From NCBI RefSeq assembly GCF_014650995.1, contig NZ_BMWA01000008.1, positions 62,001 through 126,000 of the forward strand: a DNA stretch of 64,000 nt. Reading direction: 5' to 3'. Origin of the DNA: Streptomyces viridiviolaceus. Lineage in GTDB: Bacteria > Actinomycetota > Actinomycetes > Streptomycetales > Streptomycetaceae. Made by a program: the position numbers and the translations under genes. The notes below the pieces were generated by a model, which did no database searches, was not told where the DNA came from, and saw only the letters and a list, made by a program, of their open reading frames with translations. This document shows positions 61,894-64,000 of the stretch, piece by piece; positions within the stretch are counted from its first letter, which is position 1, and each line of letters begins with the position of its first letter.

Positions 61894-61922
61894 GACCTGA
61901 ACAGACGCCTCGAGCCGGAGCG

Positions 61923-63080
61923 TTACGCCCGGAACGGCCCCGTCACCTCGTACGTGATCCCGTCCGACGAACTCCCGCTCGTGCCCCGCTGGCTGGAGAA
62001 GTACAGGCGTTTGCCGTCGGGGGAGAACGCCGGGCCCGTGATCTCCGAGCCGGACTGGCCGTCGATGCGCAGGAACGGGGCGATCACGTCGGCCGGGGTG
62101 ATCACGCAGATCTCCATGTTGCCACCGTCCTCCGCGACGAACAGGTCGCCGGAGGCGGAGCCGGTGACGTTGTCCACGCCCGTCAGCGGGGCCGTGCCGG
62201 ACGTCACCAGGGAGTCGTCGTAGGCCAGTTCGAGGGTCTGGGAGGCGGCGTTGTACTGCCAGACGCGGTTGTCGCCCTTGGTGGTGAACCAGCAGGTGTC
62301 GTTCGCGTAGTAGCAGCCCTCGCCGCCGTTGAAGCGCTTGGCGCCGGAGACCTGGTTGCGGGTGGCGGTGGCGCCGGAAGGGTCGGGGACCCTCGCCCAC
62401 GTCACCGGGCCGCTCGTGGCGGTGCCCGCGACCAGCACCTCCAGGGTGCCGGAGGACAGGTCGCCCCAGGTCGTCGGGCGGAAGCGGTAGAAGCAGCCGT
62501 CCGTGACGTCCTCGGTGAGGTAGACGACCCCCCGGACCGGGTCGGCGGCCGCGGCCTCGTGCTTGAAGCGGCCCATGGCGTCGCGGCGGACCGCGGCCTT
62601 CACGCCCCAGGGGTCGGTCTCGTAGACGTAGCCGCGGTCGACCTCCTCGCAGGACAGCCAGGTGTTCCACGGGGTCTTGCCGCCCGCGCAGTTCTGACGG
62701 GTGTTCGACAGCACGCGGTACGCCGCCGTGATCGTCCCGGTGGACGAGAACTTCACCGCGCTCGCGCCGCCGGAGGGGTTGATCTCCGAGTTCGACACGT
62801 AGATCCAGCCGGTGCCGTCGGCGTAACAGGCGCCGCCGTCAGGGGCGTTGTGCCAGGTGTACGAGGTGCCCGGGACCTTCTGGCCGGAACGGGCGACGAC
62901 CCGGCTGGTGAAGCCGCTGGGGAGTCTGATGCCGTTGGCGTCGGGCGAGCCCAGCGGGCCGTAAGGGCCCGTGCCGGGCTGGGCGGGGGCCGCGTACGCG
63001 GCGCCGCGCCACAGGGTGCCGCCCAGGACGGCGGAGGAGCCGCCCAGGGCGACCGCACGCAGGAGGGTACGACGTTCCAC
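61923..63080 (-). CDS. Tat-exported DUF839/PhoX-like protein
   Basis: 385 residues. N-terminal 'VERRTLLRAVALGGSSAVLG' contains a twin-Arg Tat motif; the mature part has DUF839/PhoX-like features: 'WNTWLSCEEVDRGYVYETD', 'VYLTEDVTDGCFYRF', 'LFVAEDGGNMEICVI'. PhoX is a calcium/iron alkaline phosphatase; not all family members have activity and I cannot confirm the metal ligands. GTG at 63080 has GGAG five bases upstream; a GTG at 63086 is in frame too. It converges on ppdK. Confidence 0.85.
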   Translation of the reverse strand: MERRTLLRAVALGGSSAVLGGTLWRGAAYAAPAQPGTGPYGPLGSPDANGIRLPSGFTSRVVARSGQKVPGTSYTWHNAPDGGACYADGTGWIYVSNSEINPSGGASAVKFSSTGTITAAYRVLSNTRQNCAGGKTPWNTWLSCEEVDRGYVYETDPWGVKAAVRRDAMGRFKHEAAAADPVRGVVYLTEDVTDGCFYRFRPTTWGDLSSGTLEVLVAGTATSGPVTWARVPDPSGATATRNQVSGAKRFNGGEGCYYANDTCWFTTKGDNRVWQYNAASQTLELAYDDSLVTSGTAPLTGVDNVTGSASGDLFVAEDGGNMEICVITPADVIAPFLRIDGQSGSEITGPAFSPDGKRLYFSSQRGTSGSSSDGITYEVTGPFRA

Positions 63081-63222
63081 TCTCACTCCAGATGGGGCCG
63101 TGACCGCCCCGCCGCCGGGTGACGGCGGGGTCGCGCGGTCACGGACCCTAGGGGAGCGGGGTTGACGGGTCATGGACAATCCGTGACGCCCGGCCGTACA
63201 CGCCGGACCCCTCCAGGTGTCG

Positions 63223-63675
63223 TCAGCGGGTGCCCCGCCGCCTGCGCGCCGCCAGCAGCAGCCCGCCGCCCGCGAGGACGACGGCCGCACCGCCCGCGGC
63301 GATGTACGGGGTGGTGTCGTCGCCGCCGGTCGCGGCGAGGTCGGTGTCCTTGCCGGACCCGGACCCGGACCCGGCTCCGGACTCCTGCTGCCCGGACGCC
63401 TGGTCCGCCTTGCCGTCGTCGCCGCCCGCGTCCTTGTCGCCGGCGGGCACGAAGCCCGCGGGCGGCTTGTCGCAGCCGACGCCGTCCCCGTCGCGGTCCA
63501 GGTGCTTGCCGTAGTGCTCCTCGTCGGACGCGGGGATGTGGGCGTAGCCGTTGTCGTACGCCTCGGTGCAGTTCTTGAACGGGTGCGTGCCCTCGTGTGC
63601 CATGGCGGCGGTCGGCAGGGCGGCCAGGGCCAGGGCGGCGACGGCGAGGGCGGCGGGCTTGCGGAGCAGGGTCAT
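63223..63675 (-). CDS. Excalibur-domain surface protein with class E sortase signal
   Basis: 150 residues. Signal peptide 'MTLLRKPAALAVAALALAAL', then an excalibur (calcium-binding) domain 'HPFKNCTEAYDNGYAHIPAS' and 'DRDGDGVGCD' with two Cys and an Asp-loop, a Gly/Ser/Asp linker, and C-terminal 'LAATG' followed by a TM helix and 'RRRRGTR'. LAxTG is the class E sortase motif of Streptomyces, so it is likely wall-anchored. ATG at 63675 is chosen over an earlier in-frame ATG at 63738. Confidence 0.85.
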   Translation of the reverse strand: MTLLRKPAALAVAALALAALPTAAMAHEGTHPFKNCTEAYDNGYAHIPASDEEHYGKHLDRDGDGVGCDKPPAGFVPAGDKDAGGDDGKADQASGQQESGAGSGSGSGKDTDLAATGGDDTTPYIAAGGAAVVLAGGGLLLAARRRRGTR

Positions 63676-63857
63676 GGAGCGTCCCGGGTCAGGTGTGAAT
63701 GTCCGTATCGGTGATCTTGGTGATGCGATGAGTCGCATGTGAGGTGATGACCGTATTGAGGGGCGCCCGTTGTGGAGGCGATATGAAGGACCCGTGATAC
63801 GAACGTGACGTGACCGGGTGGTAGCTCTCCGCTCCCGGGACGGCTGACGTGAGGCGG

Positions 63858-64000
63858 TCAGGCCGTCTGGCCGCTGTCCACCACCAGCTCGGTGCCGACC
63901 ACGGACGCCGCGTCGTCCGAGGCCAGGTACAGCACGGCTGCCGCCACCTCCTCGACCGCCGCGACCCGGCCCAGCGGCACCTCGTTCCTCATGCGCTCCG
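63858..64000 (-). CDS. Short-chain dehydrogenase, C-terminal fragment (5' end outside window)
   Basis: Forty-six codons up to TGA at 63858: 'ERMRNEVPLGRVAAVEEVAA' then 'AVLYLASDDAASVVGTELVV' then 'DSGQTA'. This is the usual SDR ending with 'G...D.G' . The catalytic Tyr/Lys lie outside the window. Too short to be listed by most ORF callers. Confidence 0.8.
   Translation of the reverse strand, partial: ERMRNEVPLGRVAAVEEVAAAVLYLASDDAASVVGTELVVDSGQTA

Overview
This window is chromosomal DNA from a Streptomyces, very close in content and order to the S. coelicolor SCO2490s-SCO2540s block read in reverse. That placement rests on my recall of gene order, not on a search. Support comes from very high GC with strong third-position bias, many GTG starts and one TTG start, ATGA/GTGA overlaps, actinobacterial families (MmyB-like regulators, class E sortase-type LAxTG tail, Zur with znuACB) and a leuA leader peptide.

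Layout. 1-2.9 kb: end of a Tricorn-like protease, HIT protein, RNase Z, adenine-deaminase-type enzyme. 2.9-7.6 kb: an MFS exporter and a glucarate/galactarate catabolic unit (IclR regulator divergent from kdgD-gudD). 7.6-8.1 kb: a scar of two fused transposon fragments. 8.1-14.2 kb: a PfkB kinase, then the RNA/ribosome module phoH-ybeY-CorC-like-MmcQ-degenerate cytidine deaminase-era. 14.4-17.1 kb: GH1 beta-glucosidase, and an emfourin-type inhibitor next to its M4 protease. 17.3-19.2 kb: leuA with a 15-codon attenuator leader peptide not previously listed among long ORFs. 19.4-20.6 kb: zinc-ribbon TerB-like protein and a GNAT.

20.9-27.7 kb holds the least understood part: a tightly packed six-gene cassette with a SAM methyltransferase, a large helical protein, a variant P-loop ATPase, two proteins of unknown fold and a membrane-anchored protein. 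It ends in a perfect 40-bp palindrome. Five of these genes match the families named after SCO2521-SCO2525. Their function is not known to me. It is the best candidate for an undescribed system.

27.9-33.3 kb: MMPL transporter, NarL-type two-component pair, cupin, and a small two-gene unit. 33.4-40.5 kb: recO, uppS, a DUF1275 membrane protein, znuA-znuC-znuB-zur with a Zur operator on a probably leaderless znuA promoter, and glyS. 40.6-46.5 kb: LysE exporter, GH18 chitinase with a DasR-like site, aldo-keto reductase with TetR, MFS with MmyB-like regulator. 46.6-51.6 kb: a Lys/Ser/Thr/Ala-tailed protein and a CtpI-like giant P-type ATPase. 51.6-58.5 kb: an MFS remnant, a cytoplasmic-HTH/TM/lectin-like protein, a secreted beta-helix protein, an MFS gene that has lost its first membrane helix, dusB, and a membrane sulfatase. 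58.5-64 kb: ppdK with a regulatory-looking upstream region and strong terminator, a Tat-exported DUF839/PhoX-like protein, an excalibur-domain sortase substrate, and the end of a short-chain dehydrogenase.

The order phoH-ybeY-corC-era...recO-uppS...zur...glyS is conserved in actinobacteria. Here about 19 kb of other genes, including the cassette, lies between era and recO. No rRNA, tRNA or CRISPR array was seen.
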